Source of the DNA: an uncultured Psychrobacter sp.
Lineage (GTDB): Bacteria; Pseudomonadota; Gammaproteobacteria; Pseudomonadales; Moraxellaceae
Direction: 5' to 3'
Assembly (NCBI GenBank): GCA_947501045.1
Contig: CANMUI010000011.1
Span: 1 to 64,000, forward strand
Length of the DNA stretch: 64,000 nucleotides
Below are positions 26,795 through 35,681 of the stretch, one piece after another; positions within the stretch are counted from its first letter, which is position 1; each line of letters starts with the position of its first letter. The translations under genes were made by a program, and so were the position numbers. Under the pieces are notes generated by a model, which saw only the letters and a list, made by a program, of their open reading frames with translations, did no database searches and was not told where the DNA came from.

Positions 26795-28522
26795 ATGAAA
26801 CTTGCTCTCTCGTCTTTGACTAGTGCTGTTGCTATTATCATAGCTTCCTCGAATGCCTTAGCGAGCAGTACTGATATCAATCATGATAATCAATTTGCAA
26901 ATAATACGCTAACTCCCGTCGCTATTACGCCTATTGAAAATACGCAAGCCAAACCGCTTAATCCTAGCGCCAATAGGACTGCTGCTATAAATAACAATAG
27001 GCCAGTCGTATCCGCTGTTAGCTTGCCTGAATCTGCTTTGACCCATTCTACTTTAACCCAACCAATAAGCAGCTCTAACTTAGATACCCTTATTGATCCT
27101 ATCACTCACAAAAGTATCGATAACAGTTACCCGTTGGAAGTTTCTAGCTTTTTAAGTCTTGAACAGGCACAAGATATTCTATTACAAGTGTCCCCAAAAT
27201 TGGCAGCCAATCAAGCAGCTATTGCCGCCAGCGAGTATCAAACCGACGCGCTTGCAACGATAGACAATCCTTTTGTGTTTGCACAAGCCTCAGCAAGTAC
27301 TTATCAAATACAAGAAGATATTGATCTATCGTCACTAAGAAACGAGATTATTACTGGTGTCAATAATGCTGGTTCTGATAGTGGAGATTTGACGCCCCCT
27401 GTGCCTCCCGTCGCGCCGCTACCTAATTTTGGTGAGATGATTGGCGAGCGTATTCCTGACTCTTATGATTTTAAGCGCTCAGGTTCAAGGACAGGCGCAG
27501 GCTTGGGTGTGGTCTGGCCAATTTATACTGCTGGGCGCACAACAGCATTAACGGGCGCCTCAAAAGCCCGTACTCAAGAGGCGGTCGCAGATAGTATCTT
27601 AGATAAAAATAATCTTTATAATACCTTGACTGAGCGTTATTTTCAGGCGCAGTTGGCTATCATCGCCGCTTATCTGCGCGAAGACGCTTATAACACCTTA
27701 CAGCAAGTCGATCATCAGGTAGAGCGGCTATTTGAAGAAGGGTTTGTCTCGCGTGTTGAGCGCCTAGAAGCTCAATCTGCCCTTGCTGATGCAAAGAGCG
27801 AATCTATCAAAGCCAACAATGATGCACGCCTAGCCATGATTGGATTGCAGCGCTTACTACGCACTGACTATCGCATCAAGCCCACCACACCGCTATTTGT
27901 CTCAAGCCAGCCTTTACCAGATATCGAGTACTTTCAGAACTTGGCACTGACTAATAATCCGGGCCTACAAAAGGTTGCAGCCAAACGCGCACAAGCTGAG
28001 CAGCTGCGCGATCTATCGGATACCGGTTATAAACCCACTGTTATGCTCTATGGTTATGGTCAAGTTGAAAAAGACCCAAGCTGGATTGCGGGGGTCTCTG
28101 CCAGCTGGAAGCTATGGGGCGGCTTGGATAAAAGCGCCTCTATCGCTTCGAGCAACGCCCAAATACGTCAAGCCGATCTCTCTGAGATTGAGGTCAGCGA
28201 TAATTTATTGCTGCTCGTTGAGAAAAACTGGAACGATGTGAATAATGCGCAAGCGCGCTATCAGGCACTGCAAAGTAACGTTGACTTGGCAGCAGAAGTG
28301 TTGCGTCTGCGTCGTCTTGGGTTACAAGAAGGAGTGAATACTACCGTCGATGTGGTGCAGGCTCAGACGCAAGCGCTAAAAGCGCGCACCGAGCAAGCGC
28401 AAGCGGCAAATGATTATGTACAAGCACTAGCGGCTTTAATGGAGAGCTGCGGCACGCCACTTGCCTTTAATGCTTATCTTAATGCCGCTGATATCCGCCT
28501 ACCAACTTTATACAAAGAATAA
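26795..28522 (+). CDS. TolC-family outer-membrane efflux protein
   Basis: Outer-membrane channel of tripartite export. I prefer the ATG at 26795 (575 residues), because it begins a clean signal peptide MKLALSSLTSAVA...ALAS; an in-frame GTG lies 15 bases upstream, and neither has a clear ribosome site. A low-complexity linker occupies about 25-120. Two OEP repeats follow: the first begins LEQAQDILLQVSPKLAANQA near 125, the second runs from about 375 (QNLALTNNPGLQKVAAKRAQ). Long coiled-coil helices are evident. A 35-residue Pro-rich insertion (about 195-230) is unusual. A YihY gene separates it from the HlyD and ABC-2 genes in the same direction; together they look like one export locus. Confidence 0.9.
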   Translation: MKLALSSLTSAVAIIIASSNALASSTDINHDNQFANNTLTPVAITPIENTQAKPLNPSANRTAAINNNRPVVSAVSLPESALTHSTLTQPISSSNLDTLIDPITHKSIDNSYPLEVSSFLSLEQAQDILLQVSPKLAANQAAIAASEYQTDALATIDNPFVFAQASASTYQIQEDIDLSSLRNEIITGVNNAGSDSGDLTPPVPPVAPLPNFGEMIGERIPDSYDFKRSGSRTGAGLGVVWPIYTAGRTTALTGASKARTQEAVADSILDKNNLYNTLTERYFQAQLAIIAAYLREDAYNTLQQVDHQVERLFEEGFVSRVERLEAQSALADAKSESIKANNDARLAMIGLQRLLRTDYRIKPTTPLFVSSQPLPDIEYFQNLALTNNPGLQKVAAKRAQAEQLRDLSDTGYKPTVMLYGYGQVEKDPSWIAGVSASWKLWGGLDKSASIASSNAQIRQADLSEIEVSDNLLLLVEKNWNDVNNAQARYQALQSNVDLAAEVLRLRRLGLQEGVNTTVDVVQAQTQALKARTEQAQAANDYVQALAALMESCGTPLAFNAYLNAADIRLPTLYKE

Positions 28523-28715
28523 TGGGGAAATTGTAAATCATTAACAAGTCATAAGTTATAGTCAAATATTTTGGTATAGACTCAATGGTTTGCAAAAATT
28601 TAAATAACGCTAATCTTTAACAGTCTAATTACAAAGCTAAATACATAAATTATAACCATCATATCACCATTGTTAATTATTCTACTGCATTGTCGATACT
28701 GGAGATGTCCATACT

Positions 28716-29579
28716 ATGAAAACCGAACAGAGCCAAAGAAAAAAATGGCAGCAACTGATCTTGCAAACTTGGCGCACAGCTAATAAGTCTAATGTTTGGG
28801 CGCACTGTGCCAGCGTAGGTTTTTTTGGTTTTCTATCTATCTTTCCAGTGATGGCCGTATTTGTACTGATTTACGGTCTCGTCTTTTCGCCTGCTGAGAT
28901 GCAAGAACAAATCTCAATCTTACGCCCATTTATACCTGCAAATGTGTATGATGTTCTCGATGGCCGCTTGAGTGAGCTGGTCTCTAATACCGCCTCACGT
29001 CTTACTTTTAGTCTGCTTCTCTCAACGCTCTTAGCGCTTTATTCAGGCTCTAAGGGTATCAAATATTTGATTATTCTTGTAAACCTAGCTTTTCATATTA
29101 CCCAAGAGCGTAATTTTATACAAAGAACCATTCGAGCCATTGGTTTGACTTTTGGTGCCCTATTAGTTTTGATTATAGCAATCTCCTCTATTGCTGTTAT
29201 TCCTTTAGTCGCGAACTATTTTCCCTTCCCTCAAATAGCTAAAACCATTGCGCTTTGGAGCCGATGGCCTATATTGGCTGGTATTATATTTTTAAGCTTT
29301 TTAAGTATTTACCGTTTTGCGCCAAATCATGACCCTATGCCGCTAAAAAAACTCATGCCAGGAGCTGCCCTTGCCACCGTTTTATGGATTTTATTGTCTG
29401 TGCTGTTTTCGATTTATGTACAAAACTTTAATAACTATAGCGCTGAGTTTGGCGCGCTTTCAGCAGCGGTAGTCATTATGCTATGGCTTTATTATTCAGC
29501 ATTTATCGTAGCCTTTGGGGCTATGTTTAATTTCGAAGCCATAGAGGCCTCCAAACCTTATGCTATTCGCGTGTACTAG
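28716..29579 (+). CDS. YihY/BrkB-family inner-membrane protein
   Basis: A 287-residue polytopic membrane protein of the YihY/virulence factor BrkB family, with about six transmembrane segments (first at about 30-55, HCASVGFFGFLSIFPVMAVF; the last near 240-275, SAAVVIMLWLYYSAFIVAFG). The LWLYYSAFI-FGAxFN signature near the C-terminus is typical. Full length for the family. GGAGAT precedes the ATG. Biochemical role is unsettled; some members were suggested to be transporters. Its position between a TolC-like gene and an adaptor/permease set is unusual and may reflect cotranscription rather than shared function. Confidence 0.9.
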   Translation: MKTEQSQRKKWQQLILQTWRTANKSNVWAHCASVGFFGFLSIFPVMAVFVLIYGLVFSPAEMQEQISILRPFIPANVYDVLDGRLSELVSNTASRLTFSLLLSTLLALYSGSKGIKYLIILVNLAFHITQERNFIQRTIRAIGLTFGALLVLIIAISSIAVIPLVANYFPFPQIAKTIALWSRWPILAGIIFLSFLSIYRFAPNHDPMPLKKLMPGAALATVLWILLSVLFSIYVQNFNNYSAEFGALSAAVVIMLWLYYSAFIVAFGAMFNFEAIEASKPYAIRVY

Positions 29580-29658
29580 TAGAACATATTAAACAATCCT
29601 TTTACTTTTGTAATAAACGCTTTATTTTCAATCCTACTGTTTTAGGAATATTACTTTC

Positions 29659-30840
29659 ATGACTGAACATCGCGACGATTTGGGTGACGAAAATACCTCT
29701 ACTGAACCTACAGCGGATCTAAAAGCTGAGCCTACTGAACACTCTACAGATGGATATCAGCGCGCACATTTAAAAAGCAAAAACGCTAAGAAAAAGGCGC
29801 TGATTAAAAAAGTAGGGATTGCTTTGGCCGTTGTCGTTGTGCTTGGTGTCATCGCCTATGGGTTATTCAAAAGCAATCAACATAGCGAGCCGCAAGTCAC
29901 CACTTTTCAAGGGCAGATGCAGATGCAGCAAACTTCCATTGCCGCAAAAGTACCTGGGCGTATTGCCAAGATCTTTGTCACTGAAGGCGATGTGATTGAG
30001 GCAGGAGATCAGCTTATTGAGATGGACTCCCCTGAGATTAATGCCAAAGTCAATCAAGCACGCGCCGCGAAGCAAGCCGCGCAAAGCCAGCTTGAAAAGG
30101 CAGAAAATGGCGCGCGTCCGCAAGAGATTGCGCAAGCAAGAGCGGCCTGGCAAGCCAATAAAGCGGCGGCTGACTTGGCGGCCAGTACTTATAAGCGTGT
30201 AAATCGTCTTTATCAAGAGGGACTCATGACCCAGCAAAGGCGCGATGAAGCTTATACTAAATACCTTGCTACTCAGGACGAAACCGAAGCGGCACGTTTA
30301 CAATATGATCTGGCGCTAGAGGGTACTCGCAGCGAAGATGAATCAGCGGCAGCCGCGCAAGTGTCACAAGCCGATGCTGCGCTTGAAGAGGCACTGGCGG
30401 CCAAAGATGAAGCCAATCTTGTCAGTCCCATCTCTGGTATCGTTGATGACGTTATTGTCAATGTCGGCGAGGTCGTCGGTCAAGGAGTGCCTTTATTAAC
30501 TTTAGTTGATAATGATGATCAATGGGTAGTACTAAATGTCACTGAGGACTATTTGAACTATTTCACTATTGGTCAAGAGTTTACTGGGACTATACCGGCG
30601 CTAACCTCGCCTTCATCCGAGCAGCCCTATACTATGCAGTTTAGAGTCTACACTTCATCCGTGCTATCTGATTTTGCTACTTGGCGACCGACTAACAATG
30701 ATGATGGCTTCGATGTGCGCACTTTTGAGATCAAAGCCCGGCCCACCGATCCAGATTCGCGCGTGCGCTCAGGCATGAGTGTGCTGATAAAAATGGATAC
30801 GACTCAATCTACCTCCCAGCTTACCAAGTCGACTGAGTAA
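29659..30840 (+). CDS. HlyD/EmrA-type membrane-fusion protein
   Basis: Periplasmic adaptor linking an inner-membrane transporter to a TolC-type channel. The 393 residues have a charged cytoplasmic N-terminus, one transmembrane helix at about 53-70 (KVGIALAVVVVLGVIAYGLF), a biotinyl-lipoyl-like half (AAKVPGRIAKIFVTEGDVIE), a long helical hairpin rich in Ala/Gln/Glu (about 125-250), the second lipoyl half (LVSPISGIVDDVIVNVGEVV) and a beta-barrel domain. It resembles YhiI-type adaptors. It is followed after 3 bp by an ABC-2 permease and is therefore translationally coupled. Substrate unknown. Confidence 0.92.
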   Translation: MTEHRDDLGDENTSTEPTADLKAEPTEHSTDGYQRAHLKSKNAKKKALIKKVGIALAVVVVLGVIAYGLFKSNQHSEPQVTTFQGQMQMQQTSIAAKVPGRIAKIFVTEGDVIEAGDQLIEMDSPEINAKVNQARAAKQAAQSQLEKAENGARPQEIAQARAAWQANKAAADLAASTYKRVNRLYQEGLMTQQRRDEAYTKYLATQDETEAARLQYDLALEGTRSEDESAAAAQVSQADAALEEALAAKDEANLVSPISGIVDDVIVNVGEVVGQGVPLLTLVDNDDQWVVLNVTEDYLNYFTIGQEFTGTIPALTSPSSEQPYTMQFRVYTSSVLSDFATWRPTNNDDGFDVRTFEIKARPTDPDSRVRSGMSVLIKMDTTQSTSQLTKSTE

Positions 30841-30843
30841 ACC

Positions 30844-32181
30844 ATGTCCTTGATGAGAGCATTTTTGCGCAGCGCCGCTTATGAGCGACGCTTTTTAGCC
30901 AAGAATCCTTGGGATCTGGCAATGATCGTTTGGATTCCACTGCTAGCTGTATTAATGATTTGGTGGGTATTTTTCCAAACTAAGATCACTGATTTGCCTA
31001 TTGGCGTGATCGATAATGATCATAGCCCTACTGCGTATACTTTAGTGCGTTATTTAGAAGCCACTCCCGACATCACAGTTGCCAACACCTATCGCTCGCA
31101 AGCGGCAGCAGAAGCAGCTATTTTGCGACGTGACATTTACGGCTTAGTGACGATACCCAATGACTTTGAGCGCAATATTTTATCCGGTAAGCCCTCTCCA
31201 GTAGTTCTGCAAGTCAATGCGCAATACGGTACTCACTCGGGTATCGTGCAAAAAAGTGTACAATCGGTGGTAGCAACCTTATCAGCAGGAGTTGAGATAC
31301 AACGTTTAGTCAAGCAAGGGGTAGCGCCTTCACAAGCAACTATCGCCGCCTCTCCTATCTCGATTCAGCGCATTAGTTTATTCAATGCTGCAACCGATTA
31401 TCAGCAGTTTTTGGCCTCAACGATTATTCCGGCGCTGCTACATATTCTAGCCATGGTCGTTGGCGCGACCACTATAGGACGCGAGCTACGCGACAAGCAA
31501 ATTGGGCGCTGGTACCGTTTTATTGATACAGGTAATCCTGATTTAACTTTGCTTAATAAAACCAGTATCGATGAAACCAAGCCTGCAAACAGATTTGACA
31601 AAACCAGTGTTAATAAAGACAGACTTGATGCAAAAAAGTCAGATGCTAGTACGCCGCCTAAACTGCGAGCACCCAATCAAGTTAGTATGTTGGTAGTACT
31701 TTTTGGATTAACAGGAAAGTATTTTTGGCCCATATTAGCTTATAGCCTTTGGTCAATATTAGCCATATGGCTTGCTACTCAGCAGCACTCTATTGTGCTC
31801 TCATCCATAATAATCACTTATATTAGCTTGGTTATTTTAATGGTACTATCGTTTTGGCTCGGAGCTATTTTTACTCTGACCTCGTTTTCACTACGTGCAG
31901 GGTTATCAGCGGCTGGTTTTATCTCGGCGCCCTCTTATGCCTTTGCCGGAGTTACCTACCCCTACATCGCTATCAAAGACAGCGCCAAGTATTGGGCAGA
32001 CGCGCTACCATTAACCCATTATCTCAAACTACATATTGCTCAGCTACAGATGAAAGCACCGGTCATGGTATCACTGCCCATTATGTATGGGCTTATGCTA
32101 GCGGTTGTCATAGCTGGCCTCGTTACTGTCCTGTTAATCAAACGTGCGCTTGCACATCCTGAACGCTGGGGAGCACGCTGA
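30844..32181 (+). CDS. ABC-2-type transporter permease (first)
   Basis: Inner-membrane permease of the ABC2_membrane_3/YhhJ type; 445 residues. An N-terminal transmembrane helix (about 25-45) is followed by a large periplasmic domain with LPIGVIDNDHSPTA and GLVTIPNDFE, then five more helices. A hydrophilic insertion of about 50 residues (about 225-280, Lys/Asp/Thr-rich) interrupts the membrane domain after IGRWYRF, making it longer than the neighbouring permease. Its stop overlaps the next start (TGATG). No nucleotide-binding subunit is encoded next to it. Confidence 0.9.
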   Translation: MSLMRAFLRSAAYERRFLAKNPWDLAMIVWIPLLAVLMIWWVFFQTKITDLPIGVIDNDHSPTAYTLVRYLEATPDITVANTYRSQAAAEAAILRRDIYGLVTIPNDFERNILSGKPSPVVLQVNAQYGTHSGIVQKSVQSVVATLSAGVEIQRLVKQGVAPSQATIAASPISIQRISLFNAATDYQQFLASTIIPALLHILAMVVGATTIGRELRDKQIGRWYRFIDTGNPDLTLLNKTSIDETKPANRFDKTSVNKDRLDAKKSDASTPPKLRAPNQVSMLVVLFGLTGKYFWPILAYSLWSILAIWLATQQHSIVLSSIIITYISLVILMVLSFWLGAIFTLTSFSLRAGLSAAGFISAPSYAFAGVTYPYIAIKDSAKYWADALPLTHYLKLHIAQLQMKAPVMVSLPIMYGLMLAVVIAGLVTVLLIKRALAHPERWGAR

Positions 32182-33326
32182 TGGCACCGATATCGACCTT
32201 TTTTGGTAGTTTACTACAAACCTTTAAAGACATCTTTACCGACAGCGGTGTGGTGCTTATGCTGATTATCGCTCCTGTTATTTATGGTTTTTTTTATCCT
32301 TGGCCCTACTCTTCTGAGATAGTTAATCATGTGCCAGTCGGTATTGTGGATCATGACAATAGCGATCTATCCCGTACTATCGTTCGCTATGCTACCGCTA
32401 CCCCTGATCTTGATACTGAGCGTTTTACCGATGAGCAATCAGCCAAAGAAGCGGTATGGTCAAACCAAATTGCTGGTTATATGGTAATTCCAAGCGGTCT
32501 TGAGCAGCGAGTGTTGTCTGGAAAACAGGCGAGCGTTAGTATACTGGCCAATGGCAGCTATCTTATTCTAAACCGAAGTGTGCAGACCGGGTTTTTGCAA
32601 GCTGTTAGTACCGTATCTGCTGGAATTAAGATTCAAAAAAGCGTCGCCCAAGGCGCTTATAAACCTATTGCGGAGCAAAGCACGCAAGCGGTACCGCTAC
32701 AGATTATCCCTTTATACAATCAAACCGAAGGCTACGGCTCCTACGTGGTGCCAGCTGTATCCATTATTATCTTGCAGCAGACTTTGCTTATGGCAACCGC
32801 CATGCTCATCGGTACTTGGTACGAGCAGCGCCGACACATGACTACGATACGCGGCTGGCTGGGACGCATTACAGCACTTGCCTCGATAAACTTTGTCATT
32901 GGCTGCTTCTTTTATGGCTGGGTGTTTGAGATACAAAGCTATCCACGGGGACAAAACATGCTTGGAAGTTTGCTATTTTTGCTGCTGTTTTGCCCAACAG
33001 TCGCCACTCTGGGCTGCGTGTTTGGTTTGTTGTTTCGTCAGCGCGAGCGCAGCTTGCAAATTCTTATTTTTAGCTCACTGCCTATACTCTTTATCAGTGG
33101 CTATCCTTGGCCTGCCAATCAGTTGCCACAAACGCTACAAATTGTACGCTGGCTGGCACCTACTACTCCAGGCATTAATACCTCGGTACAAATGAATCAG
33201 ATGGGCGCGTCAATAGCACAAGTGGCTACCGGATTTTATGCTCTAGCTGGCCTACTGGTATTTTATTTTATCTTATTGTTACTCATGCGCTGGCAGGCAA
33301 CACAAAAAAAAGCGCCTACCTTTTAA
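32181..33326 (+). CDS. ABC-2-type transporter permease (second)
   Basis: A 381-residue partner of the preceding permease with the same architecture: helix at about 20-40, periplasmic domain with VPVGIVDHDNSDLSRT and YMVIPSGLEQRVLSGKQ, then five transmembrane helices ending FYFILLLLMRW. The two permeases probably form a heterodimer. Start and stop codons overlap with the upstream gene, showing translational coupling. The stop codon lies inside the terminator hairpin. No ATP-binding cassette gene is nearby, so energy coupling must come from elsewhere or the family works differently. Confidence 0.9.
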   Translation: MAPISTFFGSLLQTFKDIFTDSGVVLMLIIAPVIYGFFYPWPYSSEIVNHVPVGIVDHDNSDLSRTIVRYATATPDLDTERFTDEQSAKEAVWSNQIAGYMVIPSGLEQRVLSGKQASVSILANGSYLILNRSVQTGFLQAVSTVSAGIKIQKSVAQGAYKPIAEQSTQAVPLQIIPLYNQTEGYGSYVVPAVSIIILQQTLLMATAMLIGTWYEQRRHMTTIRGWLGRITALASINFVIGCFFYGWVFEIQSYPRGQNMLGSLLFLLLFCPTVATLGCVFGLLFRQRERSLQILIFSSLPILFISGYPWPANQLPQTLQIVRWLAPTTPGINTSVQMNQMGASIAQVATGFYALAGLLVFYFILLLLMRWQATQKKAPTF

Positions 33327-33344
33327 TATGGTAGACGCTTTTTA
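33308..33344 (+). terminator. Rho-independent terminator overlapping the stop codon
   Basis: AGCGCCTACC and GGTAGACGCT form a stem with one mismatch around TTTTAATAT, followed by TTTTT. The TAA at 33324-33326 of the second permease falls in the loop. Confidence 0.88.
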
Positions 33345-33412
33345 GTGTAGTAGATGCTTTCTCGTTGATGTAGCCTAATAGATTTTGTGTGTTTTAGTCT
33401 GGCAAAAAAATT

Positions 33413-35065
33413 TTAAAATACTCGGTTTAGACCGTTCAATGCTGCTACTCGGTATGCTTCTGCCATTGTTGGATAGTTAAAAGTGGTATTGACAAAATAT
33501 TCAAGGGTATTGTTAGACTTCATCACTGCTTGCCCAATATGAATAATCTCTGAAGCATGGTTACCGTAGCAATGAATACCTAAGATCTCCAGCGTCTCGC
33601 GGTGGAATAGTATTTTGAGTACCCCGGTACGTTCACCAATAATCTGCGCACGCGCTAGATGTTTGAAAAAAGCTTGACCCACTTCATAAGGAACTTTCTC
33701 ATCAGTCAGCTCTTGCTCAGTCTTGCCGATACTTGAGATCTCAGGAATGGTATAGATGCCGGTAGGCACGCTAGAGACTGGTTCAGCGTCTCTATCCCCT
33801 ACCATAAAGGCGGCAGCACAGCGGCCTTGATCATAAGCTGCCGACGCCAAAGATGGCCAACCAATTACATCACCTGCAGCATAAATATTTTCTATTTCAG
33901 TACGATAGTTGTCATCGACTTTGAGCTGACCACGACTATTGGCTTCTAGTCCGATCGATTCAAGACCTAGACCTTCGGTGTTCCCTGAGCGACCGTTTGA
34001 CCAAAGAATAGCATCAGATTTAATTTTTTTACCACTCTTTAGATGTAGAATAACGCAATCATCGCGAGTTTCTAGATGATCAATCTCTTCATTGTTACGG
34101 ATCAGAACTCCAAATTGTCTAAAGTCATGGGCAAGAGCATCACTGATCTCACTATCAAGATAGCTAAGTAGCTTTCCTTGATTATTAATTAAATCAACTT
34201 TATAACCAAGGCCGGTGAAGATAGAAGCATACTCACAACCAATCACGCCTGCCCCATAAATGATAATTTTTTTAACGATATAATCCATTTGTAGGATCTT
34301 GTCAGAATCAAAAACGCGGGGGTGATCAAAGTCTAAAATCTCCGGACGATAAGGACGACTACCAACCGTAATGATAGCCTTATTAAAGGTAAGCGTTTCA
34401 AAAACGTTTTCATCCGTCTCCACACGCAGCGTATGACTATCTACGAAACTTGCCCAACCTTGGATAACCTCAATGCGGTTGCGTTCATAAAAACGAGTAT
34501 GGGTGCTGACCTGACTGCGTATCACTCGCCGCGCATTAGCTAGCACCTTGTTTAGCGGCACCTGCTCATATTCTAGCGCTTTGGTAAACATAGGATCACG
34601 ACGAAAGTTAATCAGGTTAAATACCGATTGGCGCAGTGCTTTACTCGGAATTGTCCCTACGTGCGTAGAGTTACCACCTAATTGATCACGCGGATCGATG
34701 ACCGCTACTTTCTTACCGGACTTGGAGAGCTTCATCGCCGCAGCCTCGCCAGCAGGCCCTGCTCCTAGAACCACAGCATCATATTCATAATCATGTTTGT
34801 CGCTTTTGATGCGTCGAGAATCTTTGGTAAAGCCTGATTTTATATCGATACGGGTTTCATCTAGAGGGTTTACAAGATCAGGATGATGCATGATGTCATC
34901 ATTCACTTGCTCATGAGTTTGCTCGATTTGTTCTTTTTTATCCGCATCTTTGGTATTTTCAGGACTGGTTACTGGAGCTGGACCACTGTCTTTGTTTGAA
35001 ACCTCAGTTTGTGTGTCTTCATTAACATCGTTAGTGGCATCGTCTTTGCGTTTTTTTCCCATCAT
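33413..35065 (-). CDS. sthA: Soluble pyridine nucleotide transhydrogenase (SthA-like)
   Basis: FAD flavoprotein exchanging hydride between NADPH and NAD+ in the cytoplasm. An FAD-binding GAGPAGEAAAMKLSKSGKK segment at about 98-116, an NAD(P) GAGVIGCEYASIFTGLG segment at about 270-286 and a C-terminal dimerisation domain are all present. The core matches SthA (about 464 residues), but an acidic, Lys/Glu/Asp-rich N-terminal extension of about 90 residues is added. In the redox motif, LGGNSTHVGTIPSKALR, Ser (codon TCT) replaces the Cys seen in E. coli SthA. Of two adjacent ATG codons, the second (35062) has better spacing from AAGAGG. The enzyme may be active without a redox Cys; this needs testing. 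Confidence 0.9.
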   Translation of the reverse strand: MMGKKRKDDATNDVNEDTQTEVSNKDSGPAPVTSPENTKDADKKEQIEQTHEQVNDDIMHHPDLVNPLDETRIDIKSGFTKDSRRIKSDKHDYEYDAVVLGAGPAGEAAAMKLSKSGKKVAVIDPRDQLGGNSTHVGTIPSKALRQSVFNLINFRRDPMFTKALEYEQVPLNKVLANARRVIRSQVSTHTRFYERNRIEVIQGWASFVDSHTLRVETDENVFETLTFNKAIITVGSRPYRPEILDFDHPRVFDSDKILQMDYIVKKIIIYGAGVIGCEYASIFTGLGYKVDLINNQGKLLSYLDSEISDALAHDFRQFGVLIRNNEEIDHLETRDDCVILHLKSGKKIKSDAILWSNGRSGNTEGLGLESIGLEANSRGQLKVDDNYRTEIENIYAAGDVIGWPSLASAAYDQGRCAAAFMVGDRDAEPVSSVPTGIYTIPEISSIGKTEQELTDEKVPYEVGQAFFKHLARAQIIGERTGVLKILFHRETLEILGIHCYGNHASEIIHIGQAVMKSNNTLEYFVNTTFNYPTMAEAYRVAALNGLNRVF

Positions 35066-35147
35066 ATCCTCTTTATTAATTTGTCTGTTTACAACTCAAT
35101 AACTGGTAGTTAATAAGTTAGTCAAGCAGTATGCCTAAGCAGTGTAT

Positions 35148-35546
35148 TTAAAGGGTACCGACCATACGCTGTGACAAGATGTTTTGCAATGTCCAATATC
35201 CATTGGGGCTTTGCTTGTTTTCATCAATCTGCGGACGAGCAGTGATTACATACTCTGTACCGAGTTTTGGCTCAAAATCATCAATCCAATAGTAAGGAAT
35301 CTGAAATACAGAACCATCTTTATTAGATTTAGCGAGTAAGCACTGCATAGGTAATGTTGATTCACAAGCCACGCGAGTTGGCAAGATAGTTAAAGTTTGC
35401 GCCTCACCCAATACAATAGTAGGAATATAACGTGGTTCGGGAACGGGCTTGCGAGAAAAGGGCGAGGTTTGACAGGCGCTAAGTAGGGTAACACTGCATA
35501 GCAAAGCTGTTAGTGATAAGGAAGACATTTTGTACGATAAGCTCAT
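35148..35546 (-). CDS. Small lipoprotein, DUF4377-like
   Basis: A 132-residue lipoprotein. A signal peptide ends in the lipobox LLSAC with the modified Cys at residue 25. The mature part has TILPTRVACEST, PMQCLLAKSN, YYWIDDFEPKLGTEYVITARP and WTLQNILSQ, matching the DUF4377 pattern of paired cysteines and a W-x-x-F/I-x-x-F-x-P-G-x-E-Y segment. The Asp after the lipobox is absent (QTSP follows the Cys), so outer-membrane sorting by Lol is likely. It lies about 80 bp downstream of the sthA start region in the same direction. Function unknown. Confidence 0.82.
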   Translation of the reverse strand: MSLSYKMSSLSLTALLCSVTLLSACQTSPFSRKPVPEPRYIPTIVLGEAQTLTILPTRVACESTLPMQCLLAKSNKDGSVFQIPYYWIDDFEPKLGTEYVITARPQIDENKQSPNGYWTLQNILSQRMVGTL

Positions 35547-35681
35547 AACACTCTCTATATGACATAAATAATAGTGATTATTCTAATAGTTAGGTGGCAG
35601 TACTTGTTCAGCAATTAACTGTTAATACTGTTAATACTTTAATAGATGCTTGAATATAGATCATTAAAACCTGCTACTACA

